Assembly: GCA_029907205.1 (NCBI GenBank)
Contig: JARYMI010000002.1
Coordinates: 158,264-222,263 of the forward strand
DNA: 64,000 nt
Origin: Clostridiales bacterium
GTDB lineage: Bacteria; Acidobacteriota; Aminicenantia; Aminicenantales; UBA8522
Reading direction: 5' to 3'
Notes under the pieces: generated by a model
Told to the model about the DNA's origin: nothing
The model's input: only the letters and a program-made list of their open reading frames with translations
Databases searched by the model: none
Part shown: positions 9,044 to 18,023 of the stretch, one piece after another
Layout of the letters: every line of letters begins with the position of its first letter
Numbering within the stretch: the first letter of the stretch is position 1
Program-made: the position numbers and the translations under genes

Positions 9044-11065
9044 TTGAGAAAAGAAGCATTTTATCTCCGCAGCGCTTTGGGGCGGCCGAAAACCCTCAGA
9101 GCAATCATCCTGCTCCTCTGTCTGAACTTAGTTTTTCAGGGGCAGACGCTCGTCAAAAAGCTCTCTCCAGATGCCCAGCTAAGAACTTCTGAGCACTGGT
9201 ACGTGGTGAAAATAGGGGGGACAGAGGTCGGTTATCTTCGTGAGGCCCTTTTGAGCGCTTTCGCCGGAAAATCAATGGCAGCATCTACGCGCATTAGGAC
9301 CGAAACAGAGATGCACCTCGTCCTCAACCGGATGGGCAGCCCGGTCGAACTATCGTCATTTTCGGCCATCGAGGAGGATTTGAGCGGCCGCCTTCTGACC
9401 AGCCGGTTTGAGATGAAACTTTCTAATCAAGTCACGGTAACAGAGGCCTCAATTAAGGACGGACTTATCGAGATCCGGAGCGAAGCTGGCGGAAAACCCT
9501 ATACCCGGACGCTCGAGCACGATGGCGAGCTTTTAGGGCCGGAAGGCATCAGGATGATGTCAGCACGCGGGCTCAAAGAAATCGGCGACGCAGTATCTGC
9601 TCAGACTTTCGTTTCCGAAGCCTCTCTCGTCACTACGCTCTCGCGCACTCTCAAAGCCCGGGAGAACCTTGAAATTGCCGGCGCCAGGCTGACAGCTCTC
9701 AGAATCGAAGAAACCTTAAGAGATATGCCGACTAAACGGACGCTCTGGCTGGATGAGGAAGGCTTTATCATCAAGCAGGAAGAGCCCGGGCCGTTCGGCG
9801 TCATCGAGGCCATTCGATCCGATAAAGAACGAGCGCTGCTCGCTGCCTCGGGCGGAGAATTGCCAGTCGAAATGTATGAAAGATCCATCATCAAGGCCAA
9901 TGTCCGTTTACCCAGGTCCAAGCCGATCGACCGGCTCAAAGTCCGTCTGACTCATCGAAACCCGGAGCTAGGCTGGCCGGAGCTGACACAGCCCGGCCAA
10001 CAGGTTATTGAGAAAACAGAAAAAATGCTCATTCTGGAAGTCAAGCGATTAGAACCCCGGAAAGAGACGCTCTTCCCGGTGGCTTTAACCGGTCAGAACC
10101 GCCCTTTCCTCGAGCCAAATGCTTACATCCAGTCGGATGACATGGAGATCAGGCGCCTCGCCGGCGAGCTTGTCAGCCACGAAAAAGACGCTTTTCGGGC
10201 AGCCCTCAGACTCAAACGCTGGGTCAGCGAAAACATGACCTTTGATTTAGGGCTCGTCTTCGCCCCGGCAAACGAAATTTTTAAAGACCGCCGCGGGACG
10301 TGCATTGGCTATGCCACGCTTCTCGCCACGCTGGCCAGAGCCGTTGGAATTCCTTCTCGCGTCGCACTTGGCTATGTCTATGCGCTGGGCATGTTTGGCG
10401 GTCATGCCTGGACAGAAATCCAGGTAGGTAAGGAGTGGATTCCTCTCGACCCAGCCATCGTTAACGAAAGCGCGGCTGACGCGACGAGGATTGCTTTCCT
10501 CGCTTCTTCCCTAGCTGAGGGTCCAGGGGAGCCGGGCCTGGGCGCTGCACAGCAAGTCTTCGGCCATGTCGACATCGAAATCCTCGAATACGAGATGGAT
10601 GGCAAAATCCGCGTTGTCCAGGCTGACAGCAGACTCTTTTCTATTGAGGGAAACCGTTACCAAAACCCTTGGCTCGGTGTCACGATCGAAAAACCGGACG
10701 ATTTCGAGTTCACAAAGCTCGATGCCATCTGGCCGGACAGGACGGTTGTGGCTTTCAAGCGTTATGGACGCGACCGCGAGAGTTCTTCGGGTGAGCATAT
10801 TGCTTTGGAGCAGCATGAAGTCTATCCCTGGCAGGATGCAGCCAAAGAAGCACGGAAAAAGCTCAAGGCGCTCGTCCCTGGCGGTAAGGAGCTCAAGATA
10901 GAACTCGCCAGCGCTCAGCCTGCACTCGCCATTATCAATGCTGAGGGCTCAAGAACGGCACTCGCCGTCTGCCGGGGGATTGAGGTTTTTATCTTGAGAG
11001 TCGAGGGAAACAATGCCTCGACAACCCTCCTTCAGCTGGCCAGGAACTTCCATATAGAAGACTAG
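9044..11065 (+). CDS. Secreted transglutaminase-like (cysteine protease fold) protein
   Basis: Exported protein of 673 aa with a C-terminal-half transglutaminase core. The catalytic triad is visible as Cys420 (RRGTCIGYA), His454 (GGHAW) and Asp469 (PLDPA). The ~380 residues before it form a beta-rich region typical of the DUF3857/transglutaminase family in Gram-negatives, and ~200 further residues follow the core. The signal-anchor is about residues 19-33 (AIILLLCLNLVFQGQ). The start is a TTG without a strong ribosome site, so the true start may be a few codons away. Bacterial homologues are usually peptidases or amidases rather than cross-linkers; the substrate is unknown. Confidence 0.82.
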   Translation: MRKEAFYLRSALGRPKTLRAIILLLCLNLVFQGQTLVKKLSPDAQLRTSEHWYVVKIGGTEVGYLREALLSAFAGKSMAASTRIRTETEMHLVLNRMGSPVELSSFSAIEEDLSGRLLTSRFEMKLSNQVTVTEASIKDGLIEIRSEAGGKPYTRTLEHDGELLGPEGIRMMSARGLKEIGDAVSAQTFVSEASLVTTLSRTLKARENLEIAGARLTALRIEETLRDMPTKRTLWLDEEGFIIKQEEPGPFGVIEAIRSDKERALLAASGGELPVEMYERSIIKANVRLPRSKPIDRLKVRLTHRNPELGWPELTQPGQQVIEKTEKMLILEVKRLEPRKETLFPVALTGQNRPFLEPNAYIQSDDMEIRRLAGELVSHEKDAFRAALRLKRWVSENMTFDLGLVFAPANEIFKDRRGTCIGYATLLATLARAVGIPSRVALGYVYALGMFGGHAWTEIQVGKEWIPLDPAIVNESAADATRIAFLASSLAEGPGEPGLGAAQQVFGHVDIEILEYEMDGKIRVVQADSRLFSIEGNRYQNPWLGVTIEKPDDFEFTKLDAIWPDRTVVAFKRYGRDRESSSGEHIALEQHEVYPWQDAAKEARKKLKALVPGGKELKIELASAQPALAIINAEGSRTALAVCRGIEVFILRVEGNNASTTLLQLARNFHIED

Positions 11066-11125
11066 CCTGAGAATTATTTTTTTATCAATAAAAAGACAGC
11101 TATTTTCGGGTTTTGCCCACTTTAC

Positions 11126-11139
11126 TGCCCTGAAGGGCA
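11126..11139. repeat. Short perfect hairpin
   Basis: TGCCCT-GA-AGGGCA, a 6-base stem after the transglutaminase-like gene. No T-run follows, so it is a poor intrinsic terminator. The rest of the 209-base gap to the next gene holds nothing else convincing. Confidence 0.35.
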
Positions 11140-11274
11140 TGGCCGACAAGGCCTCGTCGATTGCGACCACGGCAGCTCTTTCAAAGCCGTAATAGTCAAT
11201 TTACCTTTTGACCAACTTTTGATATCTTGTGAACCTGGCGGGCAGAGGCACAGGACTAAAGAAAGGAAGCGCAG

Positions 11275-12084
11275 ATGGTAAGGAATGAAGGCGAGAGGCT
11301 GAGGCGTGTGATCGTTTCTTTGCCCAGGATTGAATATTTTCGCGTGGGCGATCCCGAGGCACATAATATCGAGCAAGTGGCCGACAGGGCTAAGGCCATA
11401 GAGCAGCACCGCCGCCTGTGCGGCTTGATGCGGCAACGAGGAGCGCGCGTTATCAACCTCGGAGAGCTCGCTGGCCACCCGAATTCTGTCTTCGCCAGGG
11501 ATTCGAGCCTGGTGACGCCGGAAGGCTACATTAAGCTCAGGATGGGCTTGAAGACGCGTCGCGGCGAAGAACACTGGGTGGCGGCAGCCCTTGACGCCCT
11601 TGGAGTTCCCTGTGCCGGCGAAATCCGGCCGCCGGGCACGGTGGAAGGCGGAGATGTCATCTTGGCGGGGGAGGTGGCTTTTGTTGGCCAGTCCGAGCGG
11701 ACAAACGCCTCTGGCGTCAAGCAGGTTTCCCGTCTTCTTGAGTCCATGGGCTATGAGGTGCGTGTCATTATCCTTGCGCCGCCTTACCTCCATATTGGTG
11801 GAGCCATGAGCCTGATTGGCCCAAAGGCCGTCCTGTGCTGCCGTGGCATCTTTCCCAGAAGCTTTTTCTCCGGGTTTGAGACTCTCTCTATATCGAGCGG
11901 TAGGTTAGCGAGCTGCAACGTCATCTGCCTGGGCAACAATGAGGTCATCGTCGAGAAAAAAAACACCGTCGTTGCAAAGGCTCTGAGGGAGGTCGGCTAT
12001 AAGGTTCATACTCTCGACCTCTCCGAATTCGTAAAGGGCAGGGGAGGGCCGACCTGCCTGATTCTGCCTGTGGACCGGGGATAA
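11275..12084 (+). CDS. DDAH/arginine-deiminase family amidinohydrolase
   Basis: Guanidino-group-modifying enzyme (269 aa). It probably hydrolyses arginine, dimethylarginine or a related guanidino compound through a covalent thiouronium intermediate. The fold signature is clear: FARDSS (substrate Asp), EGGDV, catalytic His173 (YLHIGGAMS) and catalytic Cys261 in GGPTCL near the C-terminus. Length matches dimethylarginine dimethylaminohydrolases (~255-280 aa) rather than full arginine deiminases (~400 aa). A ribosome site (AAAGGAAG) precedes the ATG. Seven bases separate it from the ferredoxin remnant. The exact substrate is not decided by these motifs. Confidence 0.85.
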   Translation: MVRNEGERLRRVIVSLPRIEYFRVGDPEAHNIEQVADRAKAIEQHRRLCGLMRQRGARVINLGELAGHPNSVFARDSSLVTPEGYIKLRMGLKTRRGEEHWVAAALDALGVPCAGEIRPPGTVEGGDVILAGEVAFVGQSERTNASGVKQVSRLLESMGYEVRVIILAPPYLHIGGAMSLIGPKAVLCCRGIFPRSFFSGFETLSISSGRLASCNVICLGNNEVIVEKKNTVVAKALREVGYKVHTLDLSEFVKGRGGPTCLILPVDRG

Positions 12085-12091
12085 AAGAAAG

Positions 12092-12598
12092 ATGGAGACA
12101 TTGGATAAACAAATCCAGACAATAGGCATCAACAAGAAATACGGCAAACAGGATCTTCTCAAGGGGAAAAAGCTCATCATCGCCTGCCCGAAGCTGGATG
12201 AGACCGAGGGTTACGTCGATAAACTGGCTGAGATTATCCGGCAGAACAGCCTGCGTTCCCTCACGGTGGCCATCATGACCGTTCCCTGCTGCTCGGGGCT
12301 CTACCGGATCGTCGAGCGAGCGGTCGCGCTCTCCGGCGTCCCGGTCAACTTGGAGGGGGAACCGCTTCGCGTTCCCCCTTCCAACGGTCGGCCAATTTCA
12401 TCGGCCTCCCTGCCTCCCCTTCTCGGGCGGGGCATGAACCCACGCCCTGCGACCAAGGGGTCATACCCCCTTGGAACCCCCGACGATCGGCTCCCCGCGG
12501 CAAGCCGCGGGGCATGTTCGCCGCTCGTCAAAATTCAGAAACAGGTCATCGGCGTTGACGGCAAAATTGTTCCCCAACAAGCTCCATCCTCTCGATGA
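12092..12598 (+). pseudogene. Remnant of a 4Fe-4S dicluster protein with in-frame repeat insertion
   Basis: An open frame of 168 codons that matches only the C-terminal part of the ~250-aa 4Fe-4S dicluster proteins found in many anaerobes. The recognisable part is LLKGKKLIIACPKLD through VPCCSGLYRIVE. The N-terminal ~170 residues with both ferredoxin cluster motifs are missing and replaced by ~20 codons that follow the deiminase stop. Within the remnant, about 58 codons (12351-12530) are a GC-rich hairpin element. Family-like sequence appears to resume after it (VKIQKQVIGVDGKIV). The frame stays open throughout. It may be translated, but cannot bind two clusters. Confidence 0.6.
12351..12530. 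repeat. GC-rich multi-hairpin element inserted in coding frame
   Basis: About 180 bases with three strong hairpins. The first has arms 12351-12365 and 12369-12383 (left GGGGGAACCGC, right GCGTTCCCCC). The second is a perfect 8-base stem, CCAAGGGG at 12453-12460 with CCCCTTGG at 12467-12474. The third is a perfect stem, CCCCGCGG at 12493-12500 with CCGCGGGG at 12505-12512. Base composition differs sharply from the flanks. The pattern suggests an interspersed palindromic repeat; copy number elsewhere cannot be seen here. Confidence 0.65.
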
Positions 12599-12651
12599 AC
12601 AAGGGCGACCTTCATTGTTTCATAAATCTCACTGACGCTTGGCAACATCCC

Positions 12652-14001
12652 TCATTTATTTTGTTTTTGAAAAAATTCCCGTTTCAATCGAAGGAGGATC
12701 GGAATAGAGCCGAGCACCGAGATTAAGTTGGGGATGGCCATCAGCCCATTTAGATTGTCAGCGACTTCCCAAATGAGACGGAGAGAGCCTGTTGCCCCGA
12801 GAAAAACAAAAATAAGCCAGAGAATGCGGTAAGGCAAAGCAACCTTGACGCCAAAAAGATAAACGGCGCTTGTTTCTCCGTAATAACTCCATCCAAGAAG
12901 CGTGGAAAAGGCGAAAAGGACAAGCCCGCTTGTGACGACAATGCCCCCCCAGGTGCCGGGAAGACCTGTTTTAAAAGCAAGGGCAGCGAGAGGGGCTCCT
13001 GTTTCGCCGCTTTTCCAGACGCCTGTGACCAAAATAACCAAGCCCGTACAGGAACAGACAAGAATCGTATCCACAAAGACCTCAAAGATGCCGTAGAGTC
13101 CCTGACGGACGGGATGGTCAGTATCAGCCGCGGCGTGTACCATGGGCGCACTGCCTAATCCTGCTTCATTGGAGAAAAGACCACGGGCAATACCATAACG
13201 GAGAGCTAGCCTAACAGTACTTCCTGCAAACCCTCCCACAGCCGCTGTCCCTGAGAAGGCGCCTTCGAATATCAGCTGGAAAGCCTTGGGAAACAAGGAG
13301 AGGTGAGTGAGCAGGATAACCAGGCCTCCTCCGACATAAAGAAGGCACATAAAAGGCACCAGGAGCTGGGTAACCTCACCAATTCTTTTGATGCCGCCGA
13401 TAATTACTATTCCTGTAAATGCTGCCAGGAACACACCAGTCACGGGCGGCGGAACCCCAAAGGTACTGCGCAAAGCATCGGCTACTGAATTGGCCTGGAC
13501 CATGTTTCCTATTCCAAAAGCAGCCAGGGCTGCAAAGAAGGCGAAGATAGCTCCCAACCAGGGAAGCCCGAGGCCCTTTTTAAGGGTATACATGGCTCCT
13601 CCGCGCATGGTCCCTTTTTCATCCGTCTCACGATAGTGAAGAGCGACCACGATCTCAGAAAATTTAGTGCACATGCCAGAGAGGCCAGAAACCCAGAGCC
13701 AGAAAAGCGCTCCAGGTCCTCCCAAAAAGAGGGCTGTTGCCACGCCAGCGATATTGCCCACGCCGACCGTGGAAGCAAGCGCAGTGGCCACTGCCTGGAA
13801 AGGAGTGACATTACCCAAGCCGCCACCGTGTTTGGTTAATTTTCCCAATACCTCGCGAAGGGCAAACGGCAGGCGATAAAATTGAATTCCTCTCGTCAAA
13901 ATGGTTAAAAGTAATCCTGTTCCTATCAGAAGCACGATCATCGGCGTGCCCCAGACATAACTATTAAGCCAGGTGTTCCAGCGTGCGATTGCTTCAATCA
14001 T
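12652..14001 (-). CDS. AGCS-family Na+/alanine (glycine) symporter
   Basis: Inner-membrane symporter (449 aa) of the alanine-or-glycine:cation family, importing small neutral amino acids with Na+. Family blocks present are the N-terminal WGTPMIVLLIGTG, FQAVATALASTVGVGNIAGVATA, RGGAMYTLKKG and GLFSNEAGLGSAPM. About ten to eleven membrane segments are predicted and the length is normal. It is convergent with the ferredoxin remnant and divergent from the SSS transporter gene, 127 bases away. No terminator is visible in the short convergent gap. Confidence 0.93.
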   Translation of the reverse strand: MIEAIARWNTWLNSYVWGTPMIVLLIGTGLLLTILTRGIQFYRLPFALREVLGKLTKHGGGLGNVTPFQAVATALASTVGVGNIAGVATALFLGGPGALFWLWVSGLSGMCTKFSEIVVALHYRETDEKGTMRGGAMYTLKKGLGLPWLGAIFAFFAALAAFGIGNMVQANSVADALRSTFGVPPPVTGVFLAAFTGIVIIGGIKRIGEVTQLLVPFMCLLYVGGGLVILLTHLSLFPKAFQLIFEGAFSGTAAVGGFAGSTVRLALRYGIARGLFSNEAGLGSAPMVHAAADTDHPVRQGLYGIFEVFVDTILVCSCTGLVILVTGVWKSGETGAPLAALAFKTGLPGTWGGIVVTSGLVLFAFSTLLGWSYYGETSAVYLFGVKVALPYRILWLIFVFLGATGSLRLIWEVADNLNGLMAIPNLISVLGSIPILLRLKREFFQKQNK

Positions 14002-14064
14002 AAAAAGCCATCTCCTTCAAAATCTTATATTTCAGCTAATAAGCTAAGTCAAGCAAGGTTTGAG

Positions 14065-14094
14065 TTGTCAGGACAATATACATTTTGATAAACT
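14065..14094 (+). promoter_or_regulatory. Candidate promoter for SSS transporter gene
   Basis: TTGTCA (14065-14070), 18-base spacer, TAAACT (14089-14094); the start codon is about 35 bases on. TTGTC-AG-GACAA (14065-14076) makes a short dyad over the -35 box. Confidence 0.45.
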
Positions 14095-14128
14095 TTACGC
14101 CTATTTTTGAAAAAAAGGATGGAAAACA

Positions 14129-15883
14129 ATGAGCGGACTTCAGACGATTGACTGGATGATCATCGCATTTTACTTTTTGATTATCCTGGTTATCTCCTGG
14201 AAGGTAATCCGGCAGGGACAGAAGACATCCACGGACTACTTCCTGGCGGGCCGCCACCTTGGCTGGTTTATCGTCGGGGCTTCCATTTTCTCTTCGAACA
14301 TCGGCTCCGAACACTTGGTCGGCTTGGCTGGTTCTGGCGCGACCGATGGAGTGGCCATGGCGCATTACGAACTTCATGCCTGGTGTCTTCTGGTCCTGGC
14401 CTGGGTCATGGTCCCATTCTACATGCGTTCCAGAGTCTTCACCATGCCGGAATTCTTAGAAAGACGGTTCTCGCCGCAATCCCGAACCGTGCTCTCTCTC
14501 ATCTCGCTAGTCGCCTATGTCCTGACCAAGATCGCCGTCGGGATCTTTGCTGGCGGCGTCGTCTTCAGCGTGCTGCTCCCCGAAGTTCGATTCTTGGGCC
14601 TTGACAGCTTCTGGATTGGCTCGATCTTGGTCATTGTTTTTACCGGCATCTATACAATCCTCGGCGGGTTAAGGGCTGTTGCCTACACAGAAACGATGCA
14701 AACTATCGTGCTTGTTTTTGGCTCGATCCTCGTGACCCTGTTCGGGTTGAAGGCGCTGGGAGGATGGGAGGCATTGCGATCGATCGCCGGCTCAGAGATG
14801 TTCAACCTGTGGAAGCCGTTGGTCCCGGCAGGGTTAGAAGGAACTTGGGCACCAATCAAGGAAGCGGGTCGTATGGCCTGGTATTTCAACGACAATTACC
14901 CCTGGCTGGGAATGCTCTTCTGCGCCCCGATCATCGGTTTGTGGTACTGGTGCACCGACCAGTACATCGTCCAGCGCGCTCTGGGAGCCAAGGATGAACG
15001 CGAAGCCAGGCGCGGCTCTATCACAGCGTCCTTCTTCAAGCTGTTACCGGTCTTTATCTTCATCATCCCCGGCATGATTACCTTCGCCTTGGCCAAGAGC
15101 GGCCAAGTGCCCATCCTGCAGCAGGAATTTTTTGGCCCTAGCGGCGAGCTTCTCCGGGATAATGCTCAGAAAGCATTCCCGCTTCTCGTCGCCCACGTCC
15201 TGCCCGTGGGCGTTCGTGGGATTGTGGTGGCTGGGCTTTTAGCCGCCTTGATGAGTTCTCTGGCAGGGGTTTTTAACGCTTCCTCCACTCTCTTCACGAT
15301 GGATTTTTACTCCCGGATGCGGCCCAAAGCGACACAGCAGCAACTCGTCTGGATAGGGAGGGTAGCCACGACAGTCATGGTAGCCATCGGTCTTTTCTGG
15401 ATTCCGGTCATTCGAGGAGGGAAGGGGTTGTACGACTACCTCCAGGGGATCCAGGCCTATCTGGCGCCGCCGATTTTTGTCGTCTTTTTCTTCGGCGTTT
15501 TCATGAAACGTTTGAACAGCAAGGGATGTCTGGCTGCTCTTATGACGGGCTTTTCCCTCGGCCTTTTCCGCCTGGCGGTGGACACGCCAGTAAAATTATT
15601 GAAAGGCTTTTCCTACCAGGAAGGCTCGTTTTTCTGGATCATCAACAATATCTTTTTCCAGTACTACAGCCTGGTCATTTTCATCGTCTGTGTCGTGGTC
15701 ATGATTTTCGTCAGTTACCTGACTGCTGAGCCATCCTACGAAAAAATAAGCGGCCTTACCTACGCAACGAGGACAACCGAAGACCGGTTGAAATCACGCG
15801 CGAGCTGGGGCCGCGGCGATATCATTGCTTCGGCCATCGTGTTGCTGCTCATCCTCGCCGCCTACCTTTATTTTACAGGTTAA
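14129..15883 (+). CDS. SSS-family Na+/solute symporter (SGLT-like)
   Basis: Na+-coupled transporter (584 aa) with about 14 predicted membrane segments. The N-terminal region TDYFLAGRHLGWFIVGASIFSSNIG resembles the sodium/glucose branch (vSGLT type). SEHLVGLAGSG and YTILGGLRAVAYTE are further family signatures, and GLLAALMSSLAGVFNASSTLFTMD covers the Na+-site helix. A sugar or myo-inositol substrate is therefore likely, but the family also carries amino acids and vitamins. The ATG follows AAGGATGG. Monocistronic by position: divergent from the AGCS gene and convergent with the propeller gene. Confidence 0.9.
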   Translation: MSGLQTIDWMIIAFYFLIILVISWKVIRQGQKTSTDYFLAGRHLGWFIVGASIFSSNIGSEHLVGLAGSGATDGVAMAHYELHAWCLLVLAWVMVPFYMRSRVFTMPEFLERRFSPQSRTVLSLISLVAYVLTKIAVGIFAGGVVFSVLLPEVRFLGLDSFWIGSILVIVFTGIYTILGGLRAVAYTETMQTIVLVFGSILVTLFGLKALGGWEALRSIAGSEMFNLWKPLVPAGLEGTWAPIKEAGRMAWYFNDNYPWLGMLFCAPIIGLWYWCTDQYIVQRALGAKDEREARRGSITASFFKLLPVFIFIIPGMITFALAKSGQVPILQQEFFGPSGELLRDNAQKAFPLLVAHVLPVGVRGIVVAGLLAALMSSLAGVFNASSTLFTMDFYSRMRPKATQQQLVWIGRVATTVMVAIGLFWIPVIRGGKGLYDYLQGIQAYLAPPIFVVFFFGVFMKRLNSKGCLAALMTGFSLGLFRLAVDTPVKLLKGFSYQEGSFFWIINNIFFQYYSLVIFIVCVVVMIFVSYLTAEPSYEKISGLTYATRTTEDRLKSRASWGRGDIIASAIVLLLILAAYLYFTG

Positions 15884-16192
15884 ATCTTTGTCGATACCGA
15901 CTCTCCTTTATTTTCAGAAGCACCTCCCGCCCTTAGGCAATCGAGAAAGACAAACGGACGTATCTGCGGCAAGCTCGAAAGCACAAAGAGGAAGGCGAAA
16001 CGGGCAGGCTCGCCGGTCAGTCGGGTAACACGTTTTCCAGCCTTGCGCCCGGGACAGCGATAGGGGAGGGGAGAGGGAAGGAAGAAGCTGCGGTCCTGGC
16101 CAATCAACACGAGAAATCAACGTTGATGGCCATTTCAGAACCGGGAGTGATCAATTTTAACGCGATAGCTGAGCATGAAGGCGTTTTATGTG
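15884..16192. other. Convergent intergenic region, no gene seen
   Basis: 309 bases between the SSS transporter and the propeller gene. Only short frames without ribosome sites or family resemblance are present, and no tRNA, promoter or clear terminator hairpin was found. Confidence 0.5.
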
Positions 16193-17335
16193 TCAGCGGC
16201 GCAGGTTAAGAAGGTCGTCTTCCTCCCGGCCCTGGCGCTCAAGGGCTTTGATGGAAGGAATGCCGCCTTCGTCCACTTCTCCTAAAAAAATGAAGTGCGG
16301 CGAGATCCCCATGATCCAAGCTGAGGTGTCGACCTTGATGAGCTGTTTTCCATCACCGTCCATCAGCCAGTATCCTCTTCTGGGCTGACCTCTGTCTATC
16401 CGGGCGGCGATTAAGAAATTGCCTTGGGGAGTCCGGTTTATCTCCCAGATAGTGGGCTTATAGGGGTAGATAGATTTCTTGTATTTTTCAATGACCTTTC
16501 CGAAGCGGCCCCACCAGTCGGGATCGCGGCTCTGGATCATTTCCCGGCGTTGTTTTTTCCATTCATCCAAGTCTTTGCCGGTCACCTTTTCCGGCTTTGG
16601 CAGAGAAGTCTCGATTTTGCGGGCCAATTTCCCCGAGTAGTCGATCACCTGGATGTTGGTCTCAAGCCCCTCGGAGAAAAGGACGGAGCTCTCATCATAG
16701 GGACACCAGAGGAACATCGGAGTGTAGGGGATGGGCGAGTCGGCCCCATCATGGACATAGGAAATCCGGGTGATGTGGTTGGTCTGCCTGATGCGAGAGA
16801 GAATCTGGCCTTCAGCATCGAGAAGCGCTATTTCCCGCAGAGAGCGATGGTAAAAGTAATCCTTTTCTTTTTCTGGCTTGCCGAGGAAAGCAAATTCTAC
16901 GAGAAAACCGCCTTTTGCGAGAGAGACCGCCCTGTGTATGCCGAAAAATTCCTTAACCTGAGGCTTGATCACCCGATTCAGTTTTCCATCGAGCTCAACG
17001 ATCGTAATCCAGGGATGACCCCCAAAGAATTCGGTGAAGAAGAGCATGCTGTCGGCGGTGAAGCCGAAAGTAACTCCGTCAGCCCGCTGAATTTCACCCG
17101 GGCCCTGGCCCTTTCCGCCGATTTTCCGGAGAAAATTGCCGCCTGGAGAATAAACCTTAATGAAGGCGTCAGCCTGGTCATAAATATAGATATTGCGGTC
17201 TGGTCCCTCTGCTACCTGGCGCGGGAAGGCGAGCTCTCCCTCGGTTCCCGCTTGACCCAGGATGATGATTTTCTCTCCCTTTAGCGCTGCCGAGATCAGG
17301 AGGAAGGCAAACAGGACAAGTTTAAATTCTCTCAT
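16193..17335 (-). CDS. Secreted 6-bladed beta-propeller (NHL-like) protein
   Basis: Exported protein of 380 aa with an N-terminal signal peptide (about residues 1-21). It continues as a beta-propeller: repeated blade motifs such as GELAFPRQVAEGPDRNIYIYD and GNFLRKIGGKGQGPGEIQ, the GxGPGE-type turn being typical of the 6-bladed/NHL group. No catalytic motif is visible. These proteins usually bind ligands or other proteins in the periplasm. Its ATG overlaps the stop of the DUF6506-like gene by four bases, implying translational coupling. Confidence 0.8.
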   Translation of the reverse strand: MREFKLVLFAFLLISAALKGEKIIILGQAGTEGELAFPRQVAEGPDRNIYIYDQADAFIKVYSPGGNFLRKIGGKGQGPGEIQRADGVTFGFTADSMLFFTEFFGGHPWITIVELDGKLNRVIKPQVKEFFGIHRAVSLAKGGFLVEFAFLGKPEKEKDYFYHRSLREIALLDAEGQILSRIRQTNHITRISYVHDGADSPIPYTPMFLWCPYDESSVLFSEGLETNIQVIDYSGKLARKIETSLPKPEKVTGKDLDEWKKQRREMIQSRDPDWWGRFGKVIEKYKKSIYPYKPTIWEINRTPQGNFLIAARIDRGQPRRGYWLMDGDGKQLIKVDTSAWIMGISPHFIFLGEVDEGGIPSIKALERQGREEDDLLNLRR

Positions 17336-17658
17336 GTTTTTTTAAACCAGCCTGCCTCTTCCATGACCGCTCGGGTAATCCGTGTGCTGGGGCTATCGCC
17401 TCGAGCGACACACACGCCGGCTCTGCCCTTGACCGCTTCCTGGATTTCGGCGACATCGGCATGAGTAAAGCCCGGGCAAAGAAGGATAGAATGAATCCCT
17501 TCATTTTCCAGGAGATTCTTAGCTACCGATACCGCCTGTTGCTGATTGCGGACGACGCTGACGAAGAGCTTGTAGAGGGAGGGGGTCTCGATGACGCAGC
17601 GATGTTTTTCCATGTCCGCATCAGGCGCATGGGCAATGAATAGCGATTTGAAGACCAT
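17332..17658 (-). CDS. DUF6506-like small protein
   Basis: Cytoplasmic protein of 108 aa resembling the uncharacterised DUF6506 family. Visible pattern: FKSLFIAHAPDADMEKHR at the start, then LLCPGFTHADVAEIQEAV and a C-terminal ITRAVMEEAGWF helix. The ATG at 17658 is chosen because AAAGGAGG lies seven bases before it; an ATG six codons earlier would place that site inside the gene. The four-base overlap with the propeller gene downstream suggests one transcript. Function unknown. Confidence 0.7.
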   Translation of the reverse strand: MVFKSLFIAHAPDADMEKHRCVIETPSLYKLFVSVVRNQQQAVSVAKNLLENEGIHSILLCPGFTHADVAEIQEAVKGRAGVCVARGDSPSTRITRAVMEEAGWFKKT

Positions 17659-18023
17659 GGCAAAACCTCCTTTCATTTTCTTCCTTCAGTATTATACCTT
17701 GAAACAGAGAAATGAACAGACCAGATCAGGGCTTTCCCTGCTTACCGGCATCTTGCGTGCAGCGACCCCCTTGCGGTTTCGACACAATCTCCGGCGATGT
17801 TGAATCGCTCGGCCTGGAGAACGTCATGCTCCTTCTCGAGAAAGAGGCATCAAATCCGGAAACAGAAATTGACATCCAGACGCGCAGGGCCTGTGAAAAC
17901 CTCCGGCCAAAGTCGTATCTTAAGACCTCGTCCTTCGATCTCGAACTGAGGATGTCGTCGCAGCCGTTCTCTGAATTCCTATTTATCCTATCTAATTTAT
18001 AGATTCTATAGGATATAATTTTT
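17659..18023. other. Intergenic region with one doubtful open frame
   Basis: 365 bases. An ATG frame of 96 codons on the plus strand (17712-18002) has no ribosome site and no recognisable domain. It is best treated as chance or a decayed gene. No RNA gene was seen. Confidence 0.4.

Noticed and set aside
17712-18002. 96-codon plus-strand frame between DUF6506-like and APC permease genes
   Set aside because: No ribosome site, no recognisable domain and ordinary composition for a chance frame; listed only within the intergenic entry.
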